Source of the DNA: Larus michahellis
Lineage: Eukaryota > Chordata > Aves > Charadriiformes > Laridae
DNA: 64,000 bases
Assembly (NCBI RefSeq): GCF_964199755.1
Contig: NC_133896.1
Location: 97,526,200 to 97,590,199 of the forward strand
Reading direction: 5' to 3'
Position numbers and translations under genes: made by a program. Below are positions 1 through 12,624 of the stretch, in pieces; the stretch's first letter is position 1, and every line of letters starts with the position of its first letter. Under the pieces are notes generated by a model that saw only the letters and a list, made by a program, of their open reading frames with translations, searched no databases and was not told the DNA's origin.

Positions 1-3000
1 AACTGAAAAACAGTTCCAATTCTTCTCTTGTTTAAAAAGCTTTATCCAGTTAAGGAGCACATTTCATGGCAAGCGAAGAACAGGAAGCACTGACCACAAA
101 CGGCCTAATGACAATCCTGCAATGGGAAATCCATCCACTCAGGCTATTTACCAAATATGTCAGCGTTCTGCATGACATCAAAGAAAGGGAAATCAGTTCA
201 TGAATAGGAACAAAGAAAGAGCTACCTAAATTCATAACCGATGGAAACAGGCATTGATGCAGTAAATGGACTCAGAAGTAATTACAATGCTGCTGAATTT
301 CACACACAGAGCTGGACAGGTAGCCCTAGAAAACCAGAAAAAGCCCATATTATCTCATATAACATTTTAATACTATACCACAAGCACTCTAGGTTTCAAT
401 AACAACCCAAGCACCTGCTCGGTTTGCAGATGCGGGTGTTCAGTATCCTGCTGGAGTCTTGCTGCAAGTGACAGGAGGTTTTGGAGTACTCCACTCTCAG
501 TAAAAGCCAGCGGGAGTTTGGCCCCAAACATCTAGGCAGCTAAGACCAGAGTTCCTAATAAAGTAAAAGAATGCAAGACATGGGAGATGACATAGCAAGT
601 GGATTGGAAACCAACATCCTTCAAGAAGAAAGGCAGCCTTCCGCATGTGACTCGGTAAAAAAGCCCTGCCAAAGGCCAAGCTGCTTGGGTTGATACTTAT
701 TTTCAAATATAAACTGAATTGTAGGTTTTATTTTTCCAATTTACCTCTCCTATGTTTTTGTAACAGATTGAAGCAGCTTTGGAAATAGAGGGCACACGTT
801 GTGGTTTGAGAGCACGCAACATTATCAGTATCAATCATCTAAACAATGCATTGTGACCAGAATACATATTTTCAAACTTCAAAACAGTCTCCTTATCAGT
901 AAGAGAGCACATTCTTAGTCAGAAGCTCCCACTAAGTCTAGTTAGTGAACATACTTCCTCTACGGTTTACTTTTCACGTTTTCTAGGGCACATGGGATTT
1001 TACAAGAGACACGTCCACAACAGATTTCAGAAAAGAAGAGATCAGTGTTCCTCTTGAAATTTGGACTGCATTTTGCTGCTTTGGGGACTAGAGTAGGGGA
1101 GGTACAGGGGAGGTAATGTAAGAATCCGTGTTCAAAGAAAATGCTTCCCACAAAGTGATTACAAAATTCAGAGGCTTTCCTTTGTAAATGTCTAGCTTCA
1201 GATCCTTTGCGAAGCATTGATTTCCAGAAAGGGCTGAGTACTCACTTTATTTATTCAAAAATAAATAAATTAGGTAATACCTGAAAATAACTGGATGCAT
1301 CCAAAAATCACTAGTCAGTTCTGGAAAAAAACACTCTGCCTTTTACTGTGCAAAGGAGATCCCAGAATCTGATGCCGTCTTTCTTTCTAAACTGATCAAA
1401 CTAGTTAATATGAATATAAAAGAACAGCTGTTCCCCAAAGGATGCCCTTTCTTTTACCCTCAATTTGAGGCAAAGAAAACCGGACTGTGAAACTGTGTGG
1501 CACTCTGCTCAGTTAGAGAACGAAACTTGGTCAGTGGTTTTTAAATCAATCCAAATTTTCAGTCTATCTTTAAAAATGGTATACAAAATGACCAGAAAGG
1601 CAGACTTAAAATGTAAACAGCAGTTTTTCCACTGAGGAACACCATGTACAAATAACACACAGCAAATATTCGCCCTGTATAGTACCATGCACCTGACTTG
1701 ACCACTCACTTGACTTCCCTCTATGCACTGCCTAAACACCTGCATGACCACACCACCCATTTCCCCTGTCACCCACTCTTCACCCTCCCTCCTCTGGGAA
1801 CCACAGAAACATCAACCCACGCCTCACACACAGCAAAACATTCAAACCATTACAAAAAGATTAAAAAAAAAAAAAGAGAGAGCGAGACAGAGGTGCATAT
1901 TTGGTTTTGCATAGCTTTGAACCTGTGGGAGTTACTGCCATGGGTACAATCAGGCCACCTAAGGAAATGTTGCAGGTAGGAGTAGAAGCTTGACAGCTTT
2001 CAAGAAACACATATATGTATGTAAACTTCCGCTCTCCTATATCCAACCAGGACTTAATGGATGGAGGGGTGCTAAGAAGCAAAGAGAGGACAGACAAATG
2101 CACTGAAAAGTGCAATGGCATGCCCAAGGTCTCACGGCAGCTCAGCTGTAGGTAAGCTGCCAGATACTCTGATTTCTAGTCAAAGAACACAGTACTTCAG
2201 ACCACTCAGGAACACTCATGTAATTGAAAAACCCTTGTGGGTATGTTGCCAGGAGAGAGAAAAAGGCTCAGGGGAAAATCAAGGGAATAAAGGTGAGGAG
2301 AGCCCTGGAGAGCACCCTTTTTTTTTTTTTTTTTTGACAAGAGTAGAACAAAGAGTATACAGCAGATATGAAATGTGCTAAAACAAGGTACCCATGAGAA
2401 ACTAAGGTAGCACTTGAGAAGAGAGAACATTTCAGAGCAGAGCTGCTGCACAGAAAAAGTACTAGATCTAGCTAGAGAAAAGGAGAGAATAAACCTTGAA
2501 CAACCCTTATAATTCAGTAGCTTCTAGGGCTAACATTTTGGCAGCAGGCATCGATGGTGCTGTCGCACACTCACATTTGCATAGCCACTTTAGAGGCTGC
2601 AGCCATCCTGAGGCTATTAAAAACATCTGAAATCCCTGCTGATTCATGAAAGATGAAACCCCCCTATTACTCTAACTTTTAAGAACTCGTACAACTAGTC
2701 TAATGATGCTTATAGGTCCCTACCTTCGCTGTCACCCAAATAAATACCAATTAAAGTCAGTAGAGAAACTGCTGTTTTCGTTGAAATCAACTGGAGTTTT
2801 ACATGATTAACTTCAAGAGAGTTGGGGTTTGGCTGAATGAGAAGACTGGGAGCCTAAGCCACACACTGCTTACCCGGGAGTGAACTCGTGTGCCCTCTTT
2901 CAGAGTTCATGCTAATGATTCATCTCCAAAAGATCTGAAGACCCACGAAACTCCTACAATCATATGGCCTCACTCAGCCATATAGAGAGGAGCCATATGA

Positions 3001-6000
3001 ATAGATGCTCGCAGCCGTGCTGCTGGATTAGGTTTCCTAATACTATTAGCTGCACCTTCCTTAAATTGCCATTAAGTAATTTGGATAATGCGTAGGGCAA
3101 GATTGCGCCAATTTAGACACCTGTATGCACTGCTAAGGCATGCACGCGCTTCTCATCTGGTTCTAAGTACTGCCAGGGAGCAGTGCCAGGCACAGGACCA
3201 ACCCGCGCATGCAGCCTAGGTCCCTCTGCAGTTTGTGCTTGGGTTAGACTTCATTTGTACCACAGCTTGAATTGGCAACTGCAACACTGGAAGCTGTGAA
3301 CGTGCTCACCCAAATGCAGTGATCGCAGGCCAAGGGCAGCAAAGATGCAGTGATGGGAAGGAATATCAATATGGATGAACAAGCCTCAGGGGACTGGGAC
3401 TGTATGTTTGGGTTGCAAGCTGACACTAAAGTGCGTGTTGGCATTTATTCATCTATACCAAACCTGTAAACTAGTAAAATGAAGGCTGAGGCATCCTAAC
3501 CCATATGGTTACTGCAGTTCTGGCTGCACTGTAGGCCAGTGCATTAGACAGCGAAACACGAGTGGTTTGTGTGTTTGAAGGCTGAGTCCCCTCTCTGTTC
3601 TGTAAGAGGCAAAGTTAGCGCCTTCCTCCAGTGTCCAGCAGCTGGACAGAAAGCATCACTGGGGAGCATTCTGAAAAGATCAGTCAAAACCAAGCCTGCC
3701 ACCCTTGGGCTTCAGGTTCAGGATGCGACAAGGTTTCTGACATGGAAAGGGACCCAGCTAGGAGGGTGCTGGAGGGAGCAAGCCCCAGTGAGCCAAGTTT
3801 GCCACTCCGCTGGCCGTAAGGCTGTCGTCCTCCGGCAGCATCTCTGCCCCTGCACACACAGCCCTCCCGCAGCAGTCAGCCACCAGCCCGGCTCTTCAGA
3901 CCTCTGGCACAGACAAAACAGGCAGTGGGGCTACAGCTAGTGTGCTGCTATACCCGTAGGCCACATACCCAGACAATGCCCACTTCAGCCATACTTGAAA
4001 TTCAGAGGTGGAGAGTGAGTTTAAGTGGCTAAAAAAAAATAAATAAAAAATAAAAAATTGGTATTTGCCTTAAGACCAGATAGGAAAGCATGTGCCCTAA
4101 ACCAAGTCTTGTGAAAAGGTCCAGAGGAAGTGAAAAAGGAAGATTACAATAAAAACAGGATTTCCAAAACACTGCACATAGTGAACAAGGACCGAAGTAT
4201 AGATTTTCAGTCTTATAATTAAACTAAAACAACAAAAACCAATTGTCAGTTCATCTTATGCTGAATTCAGACTTTGCATGGAAGCGCTGACATTTTTACC
4301 AGACAGAGAAACAAACCAAGGGCTCCTGCCACACAATGGGCATGATCGAATTAGTGTGTGAAATGCACATCGAGTGAAGGTGATCAACTGTAGTGTAAAA
4401 ACGCAAAGGCTGAGGTGTCTGCTAGCAGCTGTAGAATACTACTGGTTTTTGACATAGTGTTGCATGTTCACAGAAAGGACAAATAGTGACATGCAGCCTT
4501 CTTCCTTTTTATTTTAAGAAAGCAAACTCATATTCTGACTCATGCTTTAACACAAGTGGCATTACCAGTGCAGCACAGCTGGAGGAGACCTCAGGCAATC
4601 ATCAAGTTCACTAAAAGCAAATACACATAGATTATCCTTGACGTGTATCTGTCAAAAACCATAAGGGTAGGCCATCATTTATCCTCAGAATTCACAAAAT
4701 TCACTGAAAATCATGAGATGCCATGCAGATATGTTCAGAGGATCCTTTTAGTTGCTTTTGAACTCATAGGTTTACCCTTTAACCACATGCTTTCTGTGCA
4801 AACAGGATAGGAAACAAACCTTCACTTAAAAAGAAAGCTGGTAGGCTTTGAGGACATAACTAGCTATTGGCATCACCAGATTGCCAGTTCACTCAGGGAA
4901 TGGACATGCTCCCACATACCAGTTTAGATGCTTCAAAACCAGATTTTTTATTAACTCAGTTATGTAAGTCAGGTCTGTGATTTAGTCAAGGGAGTAAATC
5001 ATAAACTCTGGTGCCCTGTGGCAGTAAGTGCTTGTGGATTACTGAAGTACTTTGTGCATTCATGCTCCATATTTTGATTTTATGTGCTATGACATAACAT
5101 GAGTTAGCAATGTCTGCAATAGCTGCCAGCCCTCTATGGTGGCTGCCTGCCAATGAGTTGCCTAAAAGACTTGTAACAGTGCCCAGTATTCTTGTATTTT
5201 CCCTCTTGCCACAAGCATTTTTCTCCAGGTTGACAGATGACAATTGCCCGCGGCGTATTTTTAACACTGCACGTGAGCTGGCAAAAATTAGTGACCTACA
5301 TTGAGTCAATTCAATACAGAAATATTTATTTTCCTCCCCCATTCAGCCACCCAGTGCACCCTCCACAATAATACACGATGGAGCAAAAGGTGCTTACGAT
5401 TAAAGTGGAAAATTTTTAAACCTAGCCACTAATAAGAAGTCCTTAGAAGAAAGACAGAGTTTGTATGGACAAAGGATGGTTTTACAAATACAGAACTCAA
5501 TCAATCAAATGAATGACTATTTTGGATGAACCATTGCTTCTCAATAAATAGCAAAGTATTACATGTCATGTATGTATGTATTGATTTTATATAGTAGATC
5601 TTTATTCTTCTAAGGTATCAAAGTATTATTTGGGAAAATGGGTAACTCCAAATAAAATTAGCATTCTCTCCCTCCAGCAATATCTACCACAGTTATTTTT
5701 ACAAAATATGACTTCTATTGAGTCAACCTTATTATTAGAATACTGAAAGCGCCTTTTAAATCTAAAAATCACCGCAAGGTTTTACCTGCCAAAAAAGACT
5801 TAATGAGTTACTTAAATTGCTAAAATAACTGTATGGGTATGTAACTCCAACAATTTTTGACACCCAAAAAGGAGAAATATGAAACTGCCCACTTTCACGC
5901 CACGCAAAGCAGCTCAGAAGCATGGGGAACGTAAAATGCTGAATTAGCTAACAGCTACAGTAGCAGTTTAACTGACAAAAAACAGCATTAAACTAAGGAT

Positions 6001-7100
6001 GCAACAGCCTGTAACTATTAACATGGTTTGATTTGTGTGGGTTTTTTTTCTTTTTAAAAAAAGAACTTTGTGTTTTACTGACCACAACTGAAAACAGAGT
6101 AGTCCTGCAGATCACGCAGCCATGCCGCCTGTTTTACAGTTCTGCGCTCTCCAAGTGGCAAAGCCGACCCAAGCACGCCATTTTGAAGACATCTCTGCGG
6201 GGAACGTTACCTGGGAGGGTCCGTACCCCACTCCAAAGGGAACAATCCTCCACCGGCAGAACTTGAACATCATGACCCTACAGAAAGGCAAGGGACAAGG
6301 GAGCCTTTGGAGAGAAGAGACAATGTTACAATTATGAGGAAAAAAAATAATCTTGAAGTGGTTGTTCTAAGCAGTGAACTTAATCCACTTGTTTTCAAAC
6401 ACCAAGTTACACATTTTCTCTTTCTTAAGTGGACTCTGTGAATAAAGCGGCCTTAAACCCTGTATCTGAACCTGTTTAATGGGGACGCTACTGTAAACCT
6501 GGAGATAGGAAGATGTGAAAATAAAAGATCCATGCTCTTCACTGACATATATCACAGCTGTACTTGCAAATATTTATTCTGCTGTTAAGATCTTCAGTAA
6601 TCAGTGCAACTCGGGGCTGATTGATAGCAACTTCTCTTCTAAACCATTTCCAGACGCAGGCCAGTGAACAGGCCTGTGCATCTCCCACTCAACACGGGCA
6701 GTACCCGATGCTGTGGCACACACTGGAACGCCACTGCATTTATGGCACTGGGGAACTTTTAATAAAGCCGTTTTATCACTGCTACCATCAAGACAGTTAG
6801 CTTGCACTTGTGCTGCCATTTTCTAGGTTTCGGAATAGCAAAACCAGAAATGTTTCTTAAAGCATTTGTTGAGAAGTGACCTAGTCCCAGTATCACCCCC
6901 AAACCTATGCGTAAAGAGGAATTCTGTGATATGCGATCATTTGGTTTGGTACACTCTCTCTCCCCCACAAAAAAACCCAAGTAAGTTAGGGTCTGCAAAG
7001 CACAGCGTGCTCATTAATACACTCGAGGGACAGGAACTCCCACCTCGCTGGTGAGCACGCAGGTAAGGAGGCAAACATACGTGAAAAACGGTCTTTCTAC
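1..7100. other. Gene-free or intronic stretch
   Basis: I see no recognisable protein-coding exon on either strand. The open frames are short, biased only by base composition, and lack paired splice sites that would extend them. There is a T-run at 2,319-2,335 and an A/T-rich run near 4,028-4,060. A slightly CpG-richer patch at 6,110-6,260 carries an open frame from 6,122 that resembles no family I know. The stretch could be a long intron or 5' region of a minus-strand gene that starts in the CpG island at about 7.1-8.1 kb, but nothing here proves that. Confidence 0.45.
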
Positions 7101-7119
7101 ATATTACGGAAACAATATC

Positions 7120-8120
7120 TGAAGCCTCCCCACCCAACGCCTTCCCAGCTGCGGCCTCTCAAACCCAGCTTGGCCCGCACCGAAACACCCTTCCCCTTCC
7201 CCAGGCTCCACGGGTGAGCCCTCACCGGCCGCCTGGGAGCCAGTCCCCCGTCCCAGCCGCACCTCAACGTGGGTCCACGGCCATTAAAACCACTCCTCCC
7301 TCACTCTCGAACTCCTCTGCTCGACTCCCGCCGGGGCTGAAGACCACCTTGGCCTCCCCAGGCGGGGAGACCCCGCCCCGTCCCGCTGCCCGAGCCCCCT
7401 TGTGCGGGCCTGGCCGGAGGAGCAGGGAGGGGGGCTCAGGGTACTGCAGTTTCCCAAAAACTAACAGCCACCCCTCAAATCCTGAGGTAAATTCGTGAGA
7501 GCGTGTGTTTTCCGCCGCCGGGGAGGAGGCGCCGAGGCGGCAGCACGCCTCTTCCCCGCTCCCCGCCGCTCCCCGCCGCCCGAGCCTACCTGCGCGCCCG
7601 GGCCGCCGCTGGCCGTACCGCCGCCCCAGCCCCTTGAGGAGCGGGAGTGCAGCGGAGGCCGGGAGCGGGGCCGGGAGCCGGGCGGGTGTGTTGGAGGAGG
7701 GAAGCGGGGGAGGTGGGGGGGGAGACCGGCGGCATTGCGTGCGAAGCGGGTGGCGGGGAAGGTGCCGCTCTGAGTCAGTGCTGGCCGCCGCGGCGGCAGG
7801 CGGCGGGTTGTGAGCGAAAAGGAGAAAGACGCTGACTGATCTCTGCCGCCCGCCGCCGGCCGCCTGGCACGCAAGGCTTGCTGTCATCCCGCCCGCGCCT
7901 CGCCGGGGCGGCACTGCCCTCCGGACCGGTCCCCTTTAGTCCCCCTCGGCGGCGGAGCCTCACAACGGGCCCCTCCTGAGGGGCGTCAGCCGGTAGCCCC
8001 GACCCTCCGGCCCTGCTGGAGAGCGGCAGCCGCCTCCCGCGGCGGCGGCCCGGGACACCTGGAGGCCCCTGTGTTCTCTGGGTGCCGGTTGTCGTTATTG
8101 TCATCACAGACACGCACCCC
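7120..8120. promoter_or_regulatory. CpG island, promoter of an unidentified gene
   Basis: About 1 kb is very GC-rich with frequent CG dinucleotides, flanked on both sides by AT-rich DNA. This is the usual form of a vertebrate CpG-island promoter. An AP-1-like TGAGTCA site lies near 7,771. A minus-strand splice donor of the form CGCAG/GTAGGC lies near 7,588, so transcription to the left is possible. The long open frames here, such as minus 7,264-7,914, are Pro/Arg/Ala-rich products of GC content and resemble no known protein. Which gene it serves and in which direction are not known. APOV1 has its own TATA-type promoter far away, so this island is not part of it. Confidence 0.6.
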
Positions 8121-8152
8121 GTTTGTGTTTACTTTTAAAATCTGTTAAAAGC

Positions 8153-8174
8153 TTTTTTTTTTTTTTTTTTTTTT
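8153..8174 (+). repeat. Poly(T) run
   Basis: An uninterrupted run of about 22 T at the right border of the CpG island. It may be a retroposon tail read in reverse or a simple homopolymer; no retroposed body is recognisable beside it. Confidence 0.8.
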
Positions 8175-8284
8175 GCCAAAAGCCTGTGGAAAGTACAAAA
8201 CCATCTGAAAAAACGTTGTTATCAGCTCTGCACCTCAGCTGCCGGCCGCCATCTTTGCCTGCTCCCTCATGGCGGTGGCCGCAC

Positions 8285-8348
8285 CTCTCTGTCCCCACAC
8301 CTCTCCGTCCCCACACCTCTCCATCCCCACACCTCTCCGTCCCCATGC
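8285..8348 (+). repeat. Minisatellite, 4 x 16 bp
   Basis: Four head-to-tail copies of the unit CTCTCCGTCCCCACAC. Units 1 and 3 differ by one base in the middle and unit 4 by two at its end. The array sits just outside the CpG island. A G-rich minus strand and four near-identical units suggest it may vary in length between individuals. Confidence 0.9.
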
Positions 8349-8349
8349 A

Positions 8350-11300
8350 CTGCCATCACCAGCGGACAAAAAAATATAATACCTTTAAATCGGCCTGTGC
8401 CTCTGTGTGTGTGGGTGTGGATAGGAGAGGAGATCACCGCATGGTTCTTCAAGTTGTGACTACTGTCCGTACATATCAAATATTTTACATGGCTTCTTCC
8501 AGCCTTCATCATCACTCCTTGGAAGGGGAAAAATAGCTCGCTTTCAGGTTTCCGCTGCTGGAGGGCTTGGGCTGTTTGTCACTGTCGACAAGGTCAGCCA
8601 CCGTTGCTGACAGCAGTGTGGAGCCTGAGGCATTCGTTCGTTAGCGTTAATTTGTGATTTTTCCAAGTGTTGAAGTAAGAGGTGAGGGAAACTAGGACAT
8701 GTAAAAGCCGAACAGTTCTGTGCCATCAACACTCTGAGCCACTGAAAATTGTGTATTCACCATAATAAATACTTCTCAAGAGAGGGTGTTTTTGCAGAAA
8801 TCAGGAACACGTGAGGTGTTATTCATCCATCTCGGAAAAAACAGAAAACTGACATTTCTTACGATTTCATTTCAATGGACTCTGTTGAACCAGTTGCACC
8901 ACAAGCTTTCCCAGAGCTGCTATGTGAATGATGATTACTCACAAAGAAAGTTTCTGTGACATGCATCTCACCGAAATGAATGCTTGACTTAGGAAGCCTC
9001 TCTAAGAATCTTGAAGCACTTGGTGAACTTTCGGAGACATCACTTGGGAAGTTATTTCCATCCCTATTTTACAAAGAAATTACAGATTTGGCTAATTCCT
9101 ACTGGAAAGTGGGAATGGATGTGAAATATTTTGACTTTGGGATTAAAACACATAGCCCTCTCATTACCTGTCCCATGAATTTGCCCCAGGATCCCTTTTG
9201 GGATAAAATGCCTCTTTTTTTTTTTTTTTTTTTTTTTTTATCTGATCCTAGCTTGAATGTTGTCTCAGATGCTAGTTTCTGCCCTTAAGTTTCTGCCCAT
9301 CACCACAGGGTGATGCCAGTACCGTCAGGCTCAGAAGTGGCAGTGGGAGGTTGTCTACTTTACTCTTCATACGTCGCCCTGCATTGTACAGCAGATTAAC
9401 CATCTGGGAGGTTTTCTGTTTATTTCTTTTAAAGCATACAAATGCATAGATAACTACATGATCAGGAGATTCAGTACAAGCAAATACAGGCTGATTCAGT
9501 TTTTCCTGTATGCTAAAATCGGTCAAATATCAAGGAGGTGATCAGCATGTGGCCGGCTTGGATTTTCTGAAGGTTACATTGCAGAAAAAACTAAAGGGTT
9601 ACAATTAAGTGTATTTAACAACATACCAAAACTTTGTTGAGTTTTATCGTGGAATTCATACCAGGTACTGCTCTGCTCCACCTGTGCAGTGATGCAGTGC
9701 AAATACGCCTGGGTTGCATTGATGAAGTCACACAACGGGCTCCAAATGCAACATGACCCCCTATACTTTCCAGACTTTTTCCTACCCTTTTTGGCAGTCC
9801 ATGCAAATAGATTGAAAAGGCTTGAAGCAGCTATTTCCAGAACACCAAACTCTTAAGGGCACATCTAGGCTCTTTCATGAGACTCATGACTTTCACTCTT
9901 TCAGAAAGAGATACTTTTGAAGTGCCAAAAGAACAAGCTCGATCCTGAGAAAACTCAGAATGCTGAATTCTTCTCTGGGGTGAGGGGATTTAAGATGAAG
10001 GGTTATATTTGGGAAAAAAGAAAGAAAGACTGAGCAGACATGTGCAAAACAAGCAGCTAGGAAATCATCTCTGTAGCAGAAGGAGCTGAAGTTTCTGGCT
10101 TTTTAATGTGGTAGACGCTCTTATCAGTCCAAACTGTGCCTTTCTAAACCTTCTTCTAAACACTGGTGCATTTACATGATACATATGCATGCGCACATTC
10201 ATGTGTGAATGGGGAAGCGCAGACAGCCTAAGCGAAACAGGCAGCAATAAAGAAATCTGCAAAAGAACTCTGCAGAAGCGGTAAAGCAACTGGAGGTGGA
10301 AAAACTTGCTGCTCTGCACGGGGACACTGATTTCATTCCAATTGTGCATGGTACGAAGCAGCTGCTGAGACATAGAAAATGCAAAATTAGATGTTTTATT
10401 CCAGACAAATGGTTAAGTGCAAGTTTATATTGATAGCTGATCTGACTGATAATTACAAAACCAAAATGAAACAACAAAATAACAAGCCCCAAAACATCAG
10501 GGACTCATTTCTCCTGTATTATCAATAACCTACCAAATTGCTCTAATAGGACAACAGCTACAACATGTTCAGGTTTGTGATGAAGCAAACTCTTCTCAGC
10601 AGCAAAAGTCTTGGGAGATGAAATTTAGCCTGTGGCAACAGGAAGCTTTGGACGATCAAGTACTGCTAGCAGTAAGACTTTCTGATCACTGAGAAAGAAA
10701 GTAGACACACACATTTTCAGCACTTGAGGCTGGAGAAAGAGCTTTACTGTTGGCTTGTGGCATTCTTCCTCCACCCCCAATGCTGCCCAAGCAATAGGAG
10801 TATAGAAGCTCAACAATGGCAAAGCCTGCTTTCCTGAGATGGTCAAATACTGTTGCAAAATGTGGAGAACAGGTTAAAATAGAGACCTGGAACTGCATAC
10901 ATGGGATCAGGGCAGTTCTTCCACCAATACTAGTGGAGCTTGGCACAGAGATACAACATGAAATAGAGGCTTCATCTGTTAATTAGCCTTTTGTCAGCTG
11001 GTTGAGCTAATTTCCATAGTCAAACTTAGCAGGGATGAAGGGATAGCCTTAAGGAAATACATTTAGCTTTTAGAGGAGTTGCAGCTGATTCTTTTTCTTC
11101 CTTCAATCTCTATTGCTTCTCCTTTCTCCCTGTGACCCCCCATCTCTCCCTTTGCTCTCTTGCACACTTTCATGGGAAGGGCCAAACACCGACATCTCAC
11201 AGTTCCTCCTTGGGCTTCTCTGCTTTTCCTGCTTCCCCGACTCAATTGTTGATTACCTGATAACCTAGAAACAGTGTCAGGGAGCAGCAAGAGCTGGTCT

Positions 11301-12620
11301 GTTTTGAGAGGGAGGACAAGCTAGGAGCCAGCAGAGACCACAGCACAGGTAGTGACACTCCCAGCTAGGGCACAGTCCCACTGTACCCAAGCAGAGGTGA
11401 GGTAGTAACTGGGGGTCCTTCAGCCGTACCAGGGAGCCCACTCAGGACAGAAGGAGGCAGAGCTGGAGGCAAGGCCACAGCATAGATCCAAGGTCCACCC
11501 AGAAAGCACAACCACAGGTAGAATGAGTCTACCAACAATGTAGGTTCAGCATCCATGCAAGAAACCCCACCAGTAAGCTGGGACAGTGGGTAGCAGCCAC
11601 AGGTCTGGGTGCTCAGAGCCAGAGCTTAGATGTGGCTCCTGGGTCCATAGGCAGGGTGCGTGGATGAGGGTCCCACGTGAGGGCCATTACTGATGCTCTC
11701 AAGCCCTGACAGATAGTTAAGGGTAATGCTGAAGCAGAAGAAAATTTTAGGTTTAAGACCCCAGTGTTGGAAGTAAATGGAGATGCACCTTAAAAGACAG
11801 TAGCATTGCTTTTCAGTTATTAGGCAGGTCTCCTTTTGCCAGTTGTAGCGATGCTCTGATAAGCAGTAGCTCTGCCCATGTGTATGTGACTCCTAGATCT
11901 CAGGCTAGCAGGGTTTTGTTTTAGCCTCTGCCGCAGTCTCCCATTGCGATCTCAGACAAATTGCCTACTTGTTTCTGCTTGCTTAATGATAAAGTAGATG
12001 GATTTCTTTATCCAGTGTGGGCATCTGAGATAAGGCCATTACACAGGGCTGACAAGGACCTGCCAGGTCTTCATAGACATTCCTGGACATAGCTACCCCT
12101 CTTATAAACTGATCACCCTCCACCTTGAAGGCAGTGAGAAATTTTCCCCTCATTTCTCCTTTGGAAAGGCTATTCAGTCGCCTCAGTGATTGGCTGATGA
12201 AACATACTTTCAAAGTCCTGCTCAGATTGACGGAGAGTTCGGTTTACTGGCACTTGTTTTCCCAAATGATCTGAAATCTCCACTTGATAGAGGTGCACCT
12301 GCTTGCTTCTTACCTAGCCAAGGAGCACAATCAGTAGGACTCAACATTTCATGGTCTTTCCTGATGTGAAGTTACAGTTGTCACGTTGTGGCTATCCCAA
12401 AAGCTGCTCAGGTAGTTGTGTCATCCATCTGTCCATCTGCACCCCCCTCTCCCCATCACCCCCGATGGGAAGAACCTGAGCTTAGTTAAATGTGCCTGAA
12501 AATCAGGGTTTGTTAGCATTGCTTGCAACAACTTCATGTGAATCACAGCTGCATTGTCAACAGAATGGGATGCTGGGGTGGATGTGATTTTGTAACAGTC
12601 AATACAAACAGGAAACTTAA
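8350..12620. other. Intergenic stretch with no recognised gene
   Basis: This lies between the CpG island and the 3' end of APOV1. I find no exon with convincing splice sites and no CR1 copy. It contains a T-run of about 27 bases at 9,213-9,239 and a GC-richer, low-complexity part at 11,340-11,720. Open frames here are short and unlike any protein I recognise. Confidence 0.5.
9213..9239 (+). repeat. Poly(T) run
   Basis: A near-pure run of about 27 T. No adjacent retroposon body was recognised. Confidence 0.8.
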
Positions 12621-12624
12621 GGAA

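Noticed and set aside
4986-5342. 118-codon minus-strand open frame
   Set aside because: It resembles no family, lacks upstream promoter features and its codon content looks random.
6122-6337. 71-codon plus-strand open frame in a CpG-richer patch
   Set aside because: It has a reasonable start context but no family likeness, no splice partners and no further support.
7264-7914. 216-codon open frame on the minus strand
   Set aside because: It lies wholly in a CpG island, is Pro/Arg/Ala-rich, resembles no protein family and overlaps equally long frames on the plus strand; this is a composition effect.
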